Notes: generated by a model not told the origin, from the letters alone. DNA of 64,000 nt from Desulfosporosinus sp. (GCA_031292055.1 JARLHV010000046.1:1-64000); one strand, 5' to 3'; shown: positions 1 to 9,168, counted from the first letter of the stretch. Translations and numbers: made by a program.

Positions 1-1004
1 GGAAGGTAACTGGGATCGACGAGCTCGTCTACAAGTTTATTAATGTCTACGTTGGGACGGATCATGCCCTCTTTTTGTAAAAAGGTTGCAGAGTTTAGTA
101 AATCGCTTTGCACTTGATTGAGACTCATATCAAAGCTAAACTCGGGATAAAGGGCCTTCACTCCTTTGAGATCCATTTGATTTTGTTTGGCGGTCATCGT
201 TAATGCTTCTTCGAGGTTGGCTTGACTCCAAGCGAGCGAGGCCTTGTGAACTTGTAAGTAGCGTTTCACTATTTCAGGCTGTGCCTTAGCGAAGTCGCTG
301 CGCACGGCAATGACGGTTAAGCCCGGGATCAATCCTTCCGCTGAACGTAATTTCTGAACCTTACCAGCAGCGACAGCCTTGGAAAGCAGGGGTTCAGGGA
401 GAATGGTGGCATCAACCTGCCCTGCCGCAAGCGCAGAGGCAGCAGCGGTCGAATCCATATCAACAAGTTCAATGTCCTGGGTTGTCAGATTTACTTCGGA
501 TAAAGCTCGGATTAACATCTCGTACAACATGGTTCCCTTTTGCAAAGCGATTTTCTTTCCTTTGAGGTCGGCAACTGTTTTTATGGAGCCGTCAGGTTTG
601 ACGACCAGACATATTCCTTTGGGAAAGCGGGAATAGGAGGAAACAATTTTGATGTCGTTTCCGTTAGCTTTCGCTAAAATAGCGGATACATAATTAAGAC
701 TATTGGCAAAATCAAGTGATTTGGCAGCAAGGGCTTCAAGTTGGTTGCTGGGGTCTGTAATATCATGCCATTGAAAGGCGATGTTGTCTTTAGCAAACTC
801 GGTTTCAAACAGCCCTTTTTCTCGGGCGACAACGGAAGGGACGTTAATGGGTCGAGAGACATATGAGGCATTAATCGTTTTGAGTTTTTCAGTTGGAGCT
901 TGAGTAGTCGTTTTTGGGGTCGGCGTACAGCCAGTAAGAAGAATGGAGCCGATTAGAACAAGGGCGCTTAGTTGAAGAAGGGCTAGTATCTTTGCGCGAA
1001 ACAT
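1..1004 (-). CDS. ABC transporter solute-binding lipoprotein (SsuA/NMT1-like), 3' end cut by window
   Basis: Reverse-strand frame open from the ATG at 1004 to the window edge (334 codons seen, no stop). The N-terminus is a lipoprotein signal: basic start, hydrophobic stretch, then a lipobox LLTGC with the lipidated cysteine at residue 26. The mature part has the layout of SsuA/TauA/NMT1 periplasmic-binding proteins: an early SRPINVPSVVAREKGLF segment, a middle DLKGKKIALQKG motif typical of domain 2, then AAGQVDATILPEP. Such proteins bring sulfonates, taurine, pyrimidine precursors or similar small organics to an ABC importer. The substrate cannot be told from sequence alone. Permease and ATPase genes, if in the same operon, would lie beyond the left edge. 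The ribosome site is weak (AGGA about 11 nt upstream). Family confident, substrate unknown. Confidence 0.85.
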   Translation of the reverse strand, partial: MFRAKILALLQLSALVLIGSILLTGCTPTPKTTTQAPTEKLKTINASYVSRPINVPSVVAREKGLFETEFAKDNIAFQWHDITDPSNQLEALAAKSLDFANSLNYVSAILAKANGNDIKIVSSYSRFPKGICLVVKPDGSIKTVADLKGKKIALQKGTMLYEMLIRALSEVNLTTQDIELVDMDSTAAASALAAGQVDATILPEPLLSKAVAAGKVQKLRSAEGLIPGLTVIAVRSDFAKAQPEIVKRYLQVHKASLAWSQANLEEALTMTAKQNQMDLKGVKALYPEFSFDMSLNQVQSDLLNSATFLQKEGMIRPNVDINKLVDELVDPSYL

Positions 1005-1170
1005 CAATAACCACAATCCTTTGCTTTTAGCATTAAGTAATATATCCTAATTCTTAGGGTATTGGAAATAATTTCTCCTCAGTGTTTATCATACCAAGTT
1101 ATCGAAACGATGGCTAGCGCAATTCGTATAGTGGTGCTGGTCATAATTTTCTCTCATTGTGAAAAAATAA

Positions 1171-1199
1171 GAAAGGACCAGTTTTAAACTGGTCCTTTC
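1171..1199 (-). terminator. Rho-independent terminator of the 45-codon gene
   Basis: Stem GAAAGGACCAGTTT pairs with AAACTGGTCCTTTC. On the reverse strand it is followed by TTATTTTTTC. It lies 18 nt after the stop of the small gene at 1217-1354. Confidence 0.85.
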
Positions 1200-1216
1200 G
1201 GTAGTTGCCAGGCGGA

Positions 1217-1354
1217 TTAATGAATTGTACCGGCGCTTTCAGATGTGCGACGGAACATTTTTCCCCCGATACTGGGAACACGAGCTGCACCAGAGGGCAC
1301 TTGGAATTCACTCGCAATAGTATGCTTAAATAGATGTGAATTAGACCTCTTCAT
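1217..1354 (-). CDS. Small hypothetical protein, 45 aa
   Basis: Short reverse-strand gene starting at ATG 1354 and ending in TAA at 1217. It begins MKRSNSHLFKHTI and ends RRTSESAGTIH. It is a basic, Ser/Arg/Gly-rich peptide with no membrane segment and no cysteine. I do not recognise the family. The case for a real gene is structural: a perfect AGGAGG at 8-9 nt before the ATG, and a strong terminator 18 nt after the stop, with no other gene on that strand to own it. It has its own transcription unit between tex (other strand) and the solute-binding lipoprotein. It could be a spore or stress peptide, or a peptide precursor; nothing in the sequence decides this. Confidence 0.7.
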   Translation of the reverse strand: MKRSNSHLFKHTIASEFQVPSGAARVPSIGGKMFRRTSESAGTIH

Positions 1355-1609
1355 AATTAATGATACCTCCTGTTTTCTAGTGATTATTTGTTAAGGGGTT
1401 CTAAGAGATTATTGATTTTATCATCAATAGCATTAAGTTCTCCAAAATCCAAACAGATATGCCTGGTGATTCTTCAACAGAGGTTCTCTTTTTTAAACTC
1501 AAGCCTGTGATAAGGCAAAGCAGTTTTCCTCAGTTGCTGGAAAATGGTATACTAGATAGCGTATACTTATCAAGAAATTTACAATCGATTTTAGGGAGGA
1601 ATTTAGACC
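1355..1609. other. Divergent intergenic region between small gene and tex
   Basis: About 255 nt that must hold the promoters of both the 45-codon gene (leftward) and tex (rightward). Two GTATAC words (near 1552 and 1561) flank 8 nt just before the tex ribosome site. No convincing -35/-10 pair or riboswitch could be assigned. Confidence 0.4.
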
Positions 1610-3775
1610 TTGGAATTTACTCAAGTCATTGCCAAGGAGCTTAACTTGAAGACGACTCAAGTGCAAGAGGCTGTTAATTTATTGGATGGGGGAAATACCA
1701 TCCCTTTTATTGCCCGCTACCGCAAGGAAGCGACCGGGGAACTCGATGAAAATGTGCTTCGTGATATTGTGGAACGCATAGATTATTTACGACGTTTGGA
1801 ACAGCGAAAAACAGAGGTCATGCGCCTCATTGAGGAACAGGGAAAGCTTACTGAAGAACTGGCTGTTCAAATTAAGGCAGCGACCGTGCTTCAAGATGTC
1901 GAAGATCTCTATCGGCCTTACAAGCAGAAACGTCGGACGCGGGCAACTATTGCCAAAGAGAAGGGCTTGGAACCATTAGCTGAGTGGTTGTTAGCACAGT
2001 ATAGCAGAGGAGATTTTCAAGCAGAGGCCAGTAAGTATTTAAATGTCGAGCTCGATGTGAATTCAACGGAGGAAGCTTTGGCTGGCGCTATGGATATTAT
2101 TGCGGAAACCATCGCAGATGATGCGGCATTACGTAAACGGATCAGAGAAGAAACCTTGCGCGTTGCGGATGTCGTGGCGGCTGCTGTGCCGAAGAAGGTC
2201 AAAGAGCGTTCCCCATTTGAAATGTATTATGATTACCGGGAGCCTGTGCGCAGGATTCCACCGCATCGGATTCTGGCTTTGAATCGTGGCGAAAAAGAAG
2301 AATTTTTATCTGTAAAAATTGAAGCCCCGCTAGAGACAATACATAGGATTATTGAACTGCGCTATGTCAAAACAGGTCCGTGTGCTCCTTTGGTCCAAAA
2401 AGCAGCTCTGGATGCGTATAAACGCTTGCTTGAGCCGTCTATTGAGCGGGAAGTACGAGCTGAACTTTCTGATCGAGGAGAAGTACAAGCTATTAAAGTG
2501 TTTGCTGCCAATCTACGCCAGCTTTTGCTTCAGCCACCAGTTCGTGGCAAAATGGTCCTGGGGCTTGATCCAGGATTTCGGACCGGGTGTAAGTGGGCGG
2601 TTGTGGATGAGACTGGAAAGCTCCTTCAGGTTGGCGTGATATATCCGCACCCGCCACAGAACAAACGAGAAGAAGCAAAGGCTATTTTGCGCAAGGCGAT
2701 TGCCGAGTTTGACGCCAATATTATCGCCATTGGGAATGGTACAGCCTCCAGGGAAACGGAAGAGGTTGTGGCTGAAATGATTCGGGAAGATAAGATTGCC
2801 ACTGAATTTATTTTAGTGAGCGAAGCTGGGGCGTCTGTGTATTCCGCTTCAAAAATAGCAGGCGAAGAATTTCCTGAATTTGATCTCTCTTTACGAAGCG
2901 CAGTGTCTATAGCAAGGCGGTTGCAAGATCCTCTGGCAGAACTGGTGAAGATCGAACCAAAAGCCGTGGGCGTGGGTCAATATCAGCACGACGTTCAGCC
3001 TAAGCGGTTGGAAGAATCTCTGCACGGTGTCGTAGAATCTTGTGTTAATGTTGTCGGTGTGGATTTAAATACCGCCTCGGCGTCTCTGCTCCAATATGTA
3101 GCCGGCTTAAAGCCAGTGGTCGCTAAAAATATTGTGGCTTGGCGAGACGAATTTGGCAAATTTAGCTATCGCGATCAGCTCAAGAAAATTGCGCGGCTGG
3201 GAGCGCAAACCTATATCCAGTGTGCGGGGTTTATTCGTCTCCCCGATGGGCTTAATCCTCTGGAAAATACTCCAGTCCACCCGGAATCCTATCAGCTCGC
3301 CGAAGATATCTTGAAAAAAATCGGCCATACTACCGGGGATTTGCGAGATCATCTCGCTGAAGTGCGTAAAAAACTTGCCCGGTTAGAGCCGACAGAACTT
3401 GCCAATGAGTTTGGTGCCGGGGTTCCTACGATCCGAGATATTTTGGATGCTCTGCAAAGACCGGGGCGAGATCCCCGGGAGGATTTGCCGCGACCACTAC
3501 TGCGGCGGGATGTCACGCACTTGGAGGATCTCAGCGAAGGGATGGTCTTAGAAGGAACGGTGCGTAATGTCGTGGATTTTGGAGCGTTTGTGGACATCGG
3601 GGTCAAGCATGACGGACTTGTTCACATTTCTCAACTGACGGATAAATTTATCAAACACCCTATGGAAGCGGTTGCTGTGGGAGACATTGTTAAGGTGCGC
3701 GTGCTTGGAATTGATAAGGCACGAGAAAGAGTAAGTCTTTCCATGCGCGAGCTATTGCCCACTGGTTCGGTTTAA
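1610..3775 (+). CDS. tex: Tex family RNA-binding transcription accessory protein
   Basis: Encodes 721 aa, the normal Tex length. It begins with TTG at 1610, chosen because AGGGAGGA sits 9 nt upstream. Order seen: N-terminal Tex helical region (MEFTQVIAKELNL...), YqgF/RNase H-like domain starting around residue 318 (GLDPGFRTGCKWAVVD), helix-hairpin-helix region (VGVDLNTASASLL, then LKKIARLG), and a C-terminal S1 domain from about residue 640 (GTVRNVVDFGAFVDIG). Tex proteins bind nucleic acid and associate with transcription. It stands alone, with a 71 nt gap before the EamA gene. Identification is firm from length and domain order. Confidence 0.95.
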   Translation: MEFTQVIAKELNLKTTQVQEAVNLLDGGNTIPFIARYRKEATGELDENVLRDIVERIDYLRRLEQRKTEVMRLIEEQGKLTEELAVQIKAATVLQDVEDLYRPYKQKRRTRATIAKEKGLEPLAEWLLAQYSRGDFQAEASKYLNVELDVNSTEEALAGAMDIIAETIADDAALRKRIREETLRVADVVAAAVPKKVKERSPFEMYYDYREPVRRIPPHRILALNRGEKEEFLSVKIEAPLETIHRIIELRYVKTGPCAPLVQKAALDAYKRLLEPSIEREVRAELSDRGEVQAIKVFAANLRQLLLQPPVRGKMVLGLDPGFRTGCKWAVVDETGKLLQVGVIYPHPPQNKREEAKAILRKAIAEFDANIIAIGNGTASRETEEVVAEMIREDKIATEFILVSEAGASVYSASKIAGEEFPEFDLSLRSAVSIARRLQDPLAELVKIEPKAVGVGQYQHDVQPKRLEESLHGVVESCVNVVGVDLNTASASLLQYVAGLKPVVAKNIVAWRDEFGKFSYRDQLKKIARLGAQTYIQCAGFIRLPDGLNPLENTPVHPESYQLAEDILKKIGHTTGDLRDHLAEVRKKLARLEPTELANEFGAGVPTIRDILDALQRPGRDPREDLPRPLLRRDVTHLEDLSEGMVLEGTVRNVVDFGAFVDIGVKHDGLVHISQLTDKFIKHPMEAVAVGDIVKVRVLGIDKARERVSLSMRELLPTGSV

Positions 3776-3846
3776 GGACGAAGAATAACAGTGAATTAAG
3801 AGCATAATCAAAACGTTAATAGTTTCTGAAAAGAGGGTCAGCTTAC

Positions 3847-4746
3847 GTGCAGGTCGTTCGAAAAAGACGTTTGCAAGGGGTTGGCGCAGTCCTGATTGCG
3901 GGAATTGGCTATGCCTTAATGTCGATATTGGTTAAGGGAGCGTATCGCTTGGGATTGAATCCTATTCAGGTGATTGCCTTGCAATCGTGGCTAGCGTCAC
4001 TACTCCTTTTTATCTATGCAATTTCCTTTAAACGTGAGATCTTTTCAGTGTCATTTCGGACTTTAGGACTAATCGCCGTTCAAGGTACCGTTGGGGCCTT
4101 GGGAACGAGCCTTTTATATGCCTACGCCCTTAAGTTTCTGCCAATTTCTGTGGCTATTTTACTGCTTTATCTTTATCCGGCGCTGGTCTTAGCGGCGGGG
4201 GTTATGATTTGGCACAAAAGGGTTGGTCGGCAAGAGCTGGTAGCCTTTCTCTTAACTCTGGCAGGAACGACGCTGGCCAGCGGCATCTTTTCGGGAGTGA
4301 GTGGCGTTGCTTGGGTTGGCATTATTTTAGGATTTGCTGCGGCCGTGGCCTACGCCGTCTTTAATATTGTGGGAGAACTTGTTTTGGCTAAGGTATCTCC
4401 TTTAGTCGCGATGTGTTATACCCAATGGGTTTGTGCCCTGGCATTGCTGATTGTCTTGAAGGGGGATATTTTGAGTATTCCTTGGCAGAATGCTCAAATA
4501 TGGGAAACCGGTCTGCTGCTGGCTACTGTGGCTTCTATTGTGCCGTTTTATCTGATTCTGGTGGGGATAGAGCGACTGGGGGCTGATCAAGCGGCCATTC
4601 TTAGTACGTTCGAGTTGCCAATGACGTTTATTATGGCAGCCGTTTTCCTTAAGGAGTATCCTACAGGGGATCAATGGATTGGCGGAGGTTTCGTTACGTG
4701 CGGGATTTTATTATTAAACTGGGGAAGTAAAGGTGAACAACAATGA
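3847..4746 (+). CDS. EamA/DMT family membrane transporter
   Basis: A 299-aa, very hydrophobic protein with about ten membrane segments in two halves, as in drug/metabolite transporters of the EamA family (for example AGIGYALMSILVKGAYR at the start and LSTFELPMTFIMAAVFLKE near the end, the usual TM9-TM10 signature). It starts at GTG 3847. Its last four bases overlap the start of the amidohydrolase (ATGA), so the two are translationally coupled. This suggests the transporter moves a substrate or product of that hydrolase, but that is inference. Substrate unknown. Confidence 0.88.
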   Translation: MQVVRKRRLQGVGAVLIAGIGYALMSILVKGAYRLGLNPIQVIALQSWLASLLLFIYAISFKREIFSVSFRTLGLIAVQGTVGALGTSLLYAYALKFLPISVAILLLYLYPALVLAAGVMIWHKRVGRQELVAFLLTLAGTTLASGIFSGVSGVAWVGIILGFAAAVAYAVFNIVGELVLAKVSPLVAMCYTQWVCALALLIVLKGDILSIPWQNAQIWETGLLLATVASIVPFYLILVGIERLGADQAAILSTFELPMTFIMAAVFLKEYPTGDQWIGGGFVTCGILLLNWGSKGEQQ

Positions 4747-5924
4747 AAAAGCTCTTGATTAAAAACGGTCTGATTAAAACGATGACTGGACGTGAATTTC
4801 TAGGCAATATCCTGATCGAGGGAACAAAAATTATGGCGCTTGGAGAAGATTCAGAGGTGAACGTTCCTTGCGAGGCAGAGGTGATCGATGCTTTGGGCTG
4901 TTTAGTGTTACCAGGGTTTATTGATGCGCATTGCCATGTCGGCATTGGCGAAGAAATCTATCGGTGGGAAGGGGAAGACCTTAATGAAATGACGGATCCA
5001 GTGACCCCAGACATGCGGGCGATTGATGGAATTAACCCAGAAGATGAGGGGTTTCGTGATGCCCGTTTGGGTGGAGTGACAGCTGTGTTTACCGGACCTG
5101 GAAGTGGGAATGTGATTGGCGGAACCGGTGTCGTCATGAAGACGGCCGGAAAAATTGTGGACAAGATGATTGTCCGTGATCCTGCTGGGTTGAAAGTGGC
5201 TTTTGGGGAAAATCCCAAGATGGTTTATGGCGAACAAAAGAAAATGCCAATGACTCGGATGGGAACGGCAGCACTCCTGCGTCAGGCCTTAGTGGATGCG
5301 CAGGTGTATCGAGATAAACTAGAAGAAGGAAAAACGGACTCTGACAAGATTCCAGAGCGGGATTTGGGTTTAGAAACTCTTCTCAAGGTGATAAATCGTG
5401 AAATTCCTCTGCGAGCCCATGCCCACCGTGCCGATGACATTATGACAGCGATCCGTATTGCCCGGGAATTTGAGGTTGATTTGGTGATTGAACATTGTAC
5501 GGAAGGGCATAAAATTGCGGAGGAGCTCGCTGAGTTTGGCTATCCGGCTGTGGTTGGACCCTTGTTAACGAACCGTTCTAAAGTTGAGCTTAAGGACAAA
5601 TCGTTTAAAACTCCGGGGATATTAGCCAAAGCAGGGGTTAAAGTGGCCATTATGACGGACCATTCCGTCACTCCGATTGAACAGCTTCCGCTCTGTGCAG
5701 CTTTAGCCTGTAAAGCAGGCATGGATATGGAGGAGGCTTTACGGGCGATTACTATTAATTCAGCAGAAATCTTAGGTGTGTCCGATCGAATCGGGTCCCT
5801 GGAGGTTGGCAAAGATGCGGATCTTGTCATCTGGAGTGAACATCCGTTTATTTTAACCTCCCGACCGCTCTACGTGATCATTGACGGTAAGGTTGTAAAC
5901 CCTGAGACCAGGGATGATGGATGA
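4743..5924 (+). CDS. Metal-dependent amidohydrolase (imidazolonepropionase-like)
   Basis: A 393-aa TIM-barrel amidohydrolase. Metal-binding positions are visible: HxH at H63/H65 (DAHCHVG), H226/H228 (RAHAHRAD), H251 (IEHCTEG) and D306 (MTDHSVTP). The N- and C-terminal strands (KNGLIKTMTG...; GSLEVGKDADLVIW) form the usual beta-sandwich. Members cleave C-N bonds in cyclic amides or act on related compounds; the substrate is not predictable here. ATG start overlaps the transporter stop by 4 nt. A 150 nt gap without recognisable signals separates it from tsaE. Confidence 0.9.
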   Translation: MKKLLIKNGLIKTMTGREFLGNILIEGTKIMALGEDSEVNVPCEAEVIDALGCLVLPGFIDAHCHVGIGEEIYRWEGEDLNEMTDPVTPDMRAIDGINPEDEGFRDARLGGVTAVFTGPGSGNVIGGTGVVMKTAGKIVDKMIVRDPAGLKVAFGENPKMVYGEQKKMPMTRMGTAALLRQALVDAQVYRDKLEEGKTDSDKIPERDLGLETLLKVINREIPLRAHAHRADDIMTAIRIAREFEVDLVIEHCTEGHKIAEELAEFGYPAVVGPLLTNRSKVELKDKSFKTPGILAKAGVKVAIMTDHSVTPIEQLPLCAALACKAGMDMEEALRAITINSAEILGVSDRIGSLEVGKDADLVIWSEHPFILTSRPLYVIIDGKVVNPETRDDG

Positions 5925-6074
5925 GGACAATGAGTTCTCATGGGATTCCTGGTTGCTGAAGGAATTAGCAAAGTTTTATTCCGTATCTAACGGGATACAC
6001 TAAAAATGTTAAAGGTCAGGGTAGTGTTTGTAATTTACTGTAGAGATACTCTAAGATTAAGGGGCTTCAAAAGC

Positions 6075-6545
6075 ATGGATTATCACGTTACAAGTCTAAC
6101 GGTTGAGCAAACTCGAGAGTGGGGAAAACAACTAGGAGCGCGTTTGCAGGGCGGAGATGTCGTTGCTCTGATTGGAGATCTAGGCGCAGGAAAAACAGCC
6201 TTTGCCCAAGGGGTTGGCGAGGGGTTAGGTGTAACCAGTCCCATGACGAGCCCAACCTTTACGTTAATACATGAGTACATAGCACAGCTTAAAGGAACTC
6301 AGCTTCGTTTGATTCATATGGATCTTTATCGCTTACAGCGCCCAGAAGAGGCGGAAGTGATTGGGGTTGAAGATGCGTTCGTTGAGAATGCTGTCTGTTT
6401 AATTGAATGGCCTGAAATCGCAGAGGATTATTTGCCAGACGATCGGTTAGAGGTTGAGATTATTGGCAGTGGAGAACAAGCACGTGAAATTATTTTTCGC
6501 GCCCCAAATTGTACTTGGGAGTCTCGTCTTAAAGACATGATTTAA
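6075..6545 (+). CDS. tsaE: tRNA t6A37 biosynthesis ATPase TsaE
   Basis: A 156-aa P-loop ATPase with Walker A GDLGAGKT at residues 34-41 and the family block SPTFTLIHEY. TsaE works with TsaB and TsaD in N6-threonylcarbamoyladenosine formation at position 37 of ANN-decoding tRNAs. The frame is open 23 codons further upstream, but the ATG at 6075 is preferred: the upstream part is unlike the family, AAGGGG lies about 11 nt before it, and it gives the usual length. It is the first gene of tsaE-tsaB-rimI-tsaD, an order common in Firmicutes. Confidence 0.93.
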   Translation: MDYHVTSLTVEQTREWGKQLGARLQGGDVVALIGDLGAGKTAFAQGVGEGLGVTSPMTSPTFTLIHEYIAQLKGTQLRLIHMDLYRLQRPEEAEVIGVEDAFVENAVCLIEWPEIAEDYLPDDRLEVEIIGSGEQAREIIFRAPNCTWESRLKDMI

Positions 6546-6624
6546 GTCAGTTAGGAAGGACTGCCAAAGCAACAAGAGGGAAAAGAGTACGACAGATAGG
6601 AAAAAGGAAGATTCGGAGGGTCCG

Positions 6625-7350
6625 ATGAAATACTTAACAATAGATACGACGACAAAAGTTACGGCCGTGGCCTTGGCGGAAGATGGGCACCTTGTCGGCG
6701 AAGGATTTTTGCATACCACTAAGACGCACTCGGAGCGTCTCATTCCGATGCTTGATCAGTTGCTTACAGCCACAGCTTGGACACTTCAGGATTTAGATAT
6801 GATTGGAGTGGTGCGAGGGCCGGGTTCGTTCACCGGAATTCGGATAGGAATTGCGACGGCACAGGGATTGGGGCAAGTTCTGAATCTCCCGCTCATAGCT
6901 GTAGTGTCCCTCGATGCTCTGGCTTGGGCCGGTTTGGGCAGAACGGAAGACATCGTTCCTATTCTCGATGCACGCAAAAATGAGTGGTATACGGCGCGTT
7001 ATCACTGGACTCCAGGGGCAGAGAAAGCGGAATGTCTAACAGTTCCTCAAGCTGTGCCCACACATCAATGGTTGGAACAATTGAAGCAACTGGATCGCCC
7101 AATTTGTTTTGTTGGAGATGCGGTTGCAAAATCGAAGGAACAAATTGAGGCTGCTTTAGGTGAGCGAGCCGTGATTTTACCAGAGTATGTAAGTTTACCG
7201 CGGGGAGCTTATACCGCACGTGCAGTTTGGCAACGTTGGTCAGAAACGGGCGTTGGGGACCGAGTGGAACCATACTACATTCGTTTTTCTGAGGCGGAGG
7301 TTAATTGGGCCAAAAAAGAGGAGTTACTAAGGAGAGCAGAGCATGAATAA
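6625..7350 (+). CDS. tsaB: t6A37 biosynthesis protein TsaB
   Basis: A 241-aa ASKHA-fold protein opening with MKYLTIDTTTKVTAVAL, followed by the GPGSFTGIRIG block that defines TsaB. It is the structural partner that dimerises with TsaD and has lost catalysis itself. A GGAGG site stands just before the ATG. The 3' end overlaps rimI by 8 nt, indicating coupled translation in the t6A operon. Confidence 0.95.
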   Translation: MKYLTIDTTTKVTAVALAEDGHLVGEGFLHTTKTHSERLIPMLDQLLTATAWTLQDLDMIGVVRGPGSFTGIRIGIATAQGLGQVLNLPLIAVVSLDALAWAGLGRTEDIVPILDARKNEWYTARYHWTPGAEKAECLTVPQAVPTHQWLEQLKQLDRPICFVGDAVAKSKEQIEAALGERAVILPEYVSLPRGAYTARAVWQRWSETGVGDRVEPYYIRFSEAEVNWAKKEELLRRAEHE

Positions 7351-7810
7351 CGGGCTTGTTCGTCCCATGCTTAACTCCGATCTTGAGGCCATTCTGGAAA
7401 TCGAGCGAGCTTCTTTTTCTACGCCTTGGTCTTTGGAGGCCTTTAAGGCGGAGCTCAAAGATAACGAGTATGCCCGTTATCTTTGTTTAGAGTTAAACGG
7501 TCAGGTGATCGGTTACATGGGACTTTGGTTTATCCTGGATGAGGGGCATATTACGAATATTGCCATTACTCCCAACTATCGGGGGCAGCGTTGGGGGGAG
7601 TTTTTAATGCGGTCTGTGATGGAGAACATGTTGGAGCAGGGTATGGAGCGGATGACGCTGGAAGTACGTGTTTCCAACAGTACAGCACAGTCTTTGTATA
7701 AGCGTTTGGGATTTGCTATCGCCGGGGTCCGCAAAGGATATTATGCGGATACTGGGGAGGATGCGTTGATTATGTGGGCGGAATTGGGATTGGAAGTGTA
7801 TGTGACGTGA
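7343..7810 (+). CDS. rimI: Ribosomal protein S18-alanine N-acetyltransferase RimI
   Basis: A 155-aa GNAT acetyltransferase. Typical RimI features: IERASFSTPWS near the start, EGHITNIAITPNYRGQRWG (the acetyl-CoA loop, with RGQRWG in the R/QxxGxG/A position) and NSTAQSLYKRLGF. RimI acetylates the N-terminal alanine of S18. The ATG at 7343 lies inside the end of tsaB and has AAGGAGA upstream. Its stop codon overlaps the GTG start chosen for tsaD. Confidence 0.92.
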   Translation: MNNGLVRPMLNSDLEAILEIERASFSTPWSLEAFKAELKDNEYARYLCLELNGQVIGYMGLWFILDEGHITNIAITPNYRGQRWGEFLMRSVMENMLEQGMERMTLEVRVSNSTAQSLYKRLGFAIAGVRKGYYADTGEDALIMWAELGLEVYVT

Positions 7811-8835
7811 CGGGGAGTCAGAAAAAGAGGGTTGTAATCTTAGGGATTGAGACGAGCTGTGATGAGACGTCCGCGGCCGTTTTGGTCAATGGCACAGATT
7901 TACAGAGCCATATCATTTCTTCTCAAATCGTGACGCATCAAAGGTATGGCGGGGTTGTACCGGAAATTGCCTCGCGTGAACACAGTCTTCATCTGCAAAT
8001 GGTCGTGCAGCAGGCCTTAGATGATGCGCGGCTTGGTTTTTCCGATTTATCGGCTATCGCAGTGACCTATGGTCCTGGCTTGGTAGGTTCCTTATTAGTA
8101 GGGGTTTCTGGGGCGAAGGCAATGGCCTATGCAGCAGGAATTCCGTTGCTGGGCATTAATCACTTAGAAGGGCATATTTATGCGAACTTCTTGCATCATC
8201 AGGATTTAAAGTTTCCCCTCTTGGCTCTGTTGGTTTCAGGGGGGCATACCCATCTCATTTTATTTGAAGCCCACGGACGGTATCAAGTTTTAGGTCACAC
8301 CCGTGATGATGCGGCAGGCGAGGCCCTTGATAAAGTGGCCCGGACGTTAGGGTTAGGTTATCCAGGCGGGCCCCAGATCCAAAGAGTGGCTCAAGAGGGG
8401 GATGCCTCAGCCTTTAAGTTCCCTCGCGCCATGTTAGAGTCGGATAGTCTGGATTTTAGTTTTAGTGGCATGAAATCGGCTGTTTTGAATACCTTGAATT
8501 CGGCGCGCATGCGAGGAGAAACCCTCAGTGTTTCGGATATAGCGGCTTCTTTTCAGCAGGCAGTTGTGGACGTTTTAGTCCAAAAAACCTTGCGGGCGAT
8601 TGAGCGGACGGGAGTCAAGACCCTGTTATTGGCTGGTGGGGTTGCGGCTAATAGTTTGTTACGTGAAACCTTAGAAAAGACAATGTTTGAGCGGAGTGTC
8701 CGATTGGTTTATCCACCCCCTATTTTTTGCACGGACAACGGGGCAATGATCGCGACGGCAGGGTATTATCATTTTTTAGCCGCTGATTTTGCAGCGTGGA
8801 CACTCAATGCTGTGCCGGGTCTAGGACTTGTATGA
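7807..8835 (+). CDS. tsaD: t6A37 threonylcarbamoyltransferase TsaD
   Basis: A 342-aa catalytic subunit that transfers threonylcarbamoyl from threonylcarbamoyl-AMP to tRNA A37. Family signs: LGIETSCDETSAAV at the start, iron/metal ligands H119 and H123 (NHLEGH), GGHTHL, AGGVAANS, and D310 in CTDNGAM. Two GTG starts are possible in frame. I chose 7807 because it overlaps the rimI stop (GTGA), has GGAAG about 10 nt upstream, and gives the typical length. The last codons (GGACTTGTA) and stop resemble the first bases of an element found after two other genes; see findings. Confidence 0.95.
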   Translation: MTGSQKKRVVILGIETSCDETSAAVLVNGTDLQSHIISSQIVTHQRYGGVVPEIASREHSLHLQMVVQQALDDARLGFSDLSAIAVTYGPGLVGSLLVGVSGAKAMAYAAGIPLLGINHLEGHIYANFLHHQDLKFPLLALLVSGGHTHLILFEAHGRYQVLGHTRDDAAGEALDKVARTLGLGYPGGPQIQRVAQEGDASAFKFPRAMLESDSLDFSFSGMKSAVLNTLNSARMRGETLSVSDIAASFQQAVVDVLVQKTLRAIERTGVKTLLLAGGVAANSLLRETLEKTMFERSVRLVYPPPIFCTDNGAMIATAGYYHFLAADFAAWTLNAVPGLGLV

Positions 8836-8874
8836 CACAGTGATTTTAATGGCGTAAGTTTTATTGGATAAAAG

Positions 8875-8904
8875 TGGACAGTCATCTATAAGTAGTAGTA
8901 TAAT
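8875..8904 (+). promoter_or_regulatory. Promoter for tRNA-Leu
   Basis: TGGACA (8875-8880), 18 nt spacer, perfect TATAAT (8899-8904). The start of transcription would be near 8911, about 120 nt before the tRNA. Confidence 0.65.
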
Positions 8905-8953
8905 TATTGAGAAGCTTTTCTTACTGAATTTTCAGTTCAGTTATTAGTGAACT

Positions 8954-8983
8954 AACCACTACCCTAAAGGGATAGTGGTTTTA
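8954..8983 (+). terminator. Hairpin between tsaD and tRNA-Leu, possible terminator or leader structure
   Basis: AACCACTACCC pairs imperfectly with GGGATAGTGGTT and is followed by TTTA. It lies after the tRNA promoter, so it may end read-through from tsaD or act in the tRNA leader. A smaller AGTTCA/TGAACT inverted repeat just upstream could compete with it. Confidence 0.5.
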
Positions 8984-9029
8984 CGCTCATACTTATAAAC
9001 TTGATGTCCCTTGGTATTTACTATTTTAG

Positions 9030-9112
9030 GCGGGAGTGGCGGAACTGGCAGACGCACTGGATTTAGGTTCCAGCGGGTAACCGTGCAGGTTCAAGTCCTG
9101 TTTCCCGCACCA
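9030..9112 (+). tRNA. tRNA-Leu (anticodon UAG)
   Basis: An 83-nt class II tRNA with a long variable arm. The acceptor stem GCGGGAG pairs with TTCCCGC, with A as discriminator and an encoded CCA (9110-9112). The anticodon arm is CTGGA-TTTAGGT-TCCAG, giving anticodon TAG. The T arm contains GGTTCAAGTCC. It reads CUN leucine codons. Confidence 0.97.
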
Positions 9113-9128
9113 CAAAATGATCTTAGAT

Positions 9129-9168
9129 GAACTTCTCGTTCCTTAGTGGATGGGGAGTTCTTTATTTT
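9129..9168 (+). terminator. Terminator after tRNA-Leu
   Basis: GAACTTCTC pairs with GGGGAGTTC (two G-U pairs), followed by TTTATTTT. Confidence 0.75.

Noticed and set aside
6006..6074. 23-codon N-terminal extension of TsaE
   Set aside because: Not like the family and without a ribosome site; ATG 6075 fits length and spacing.
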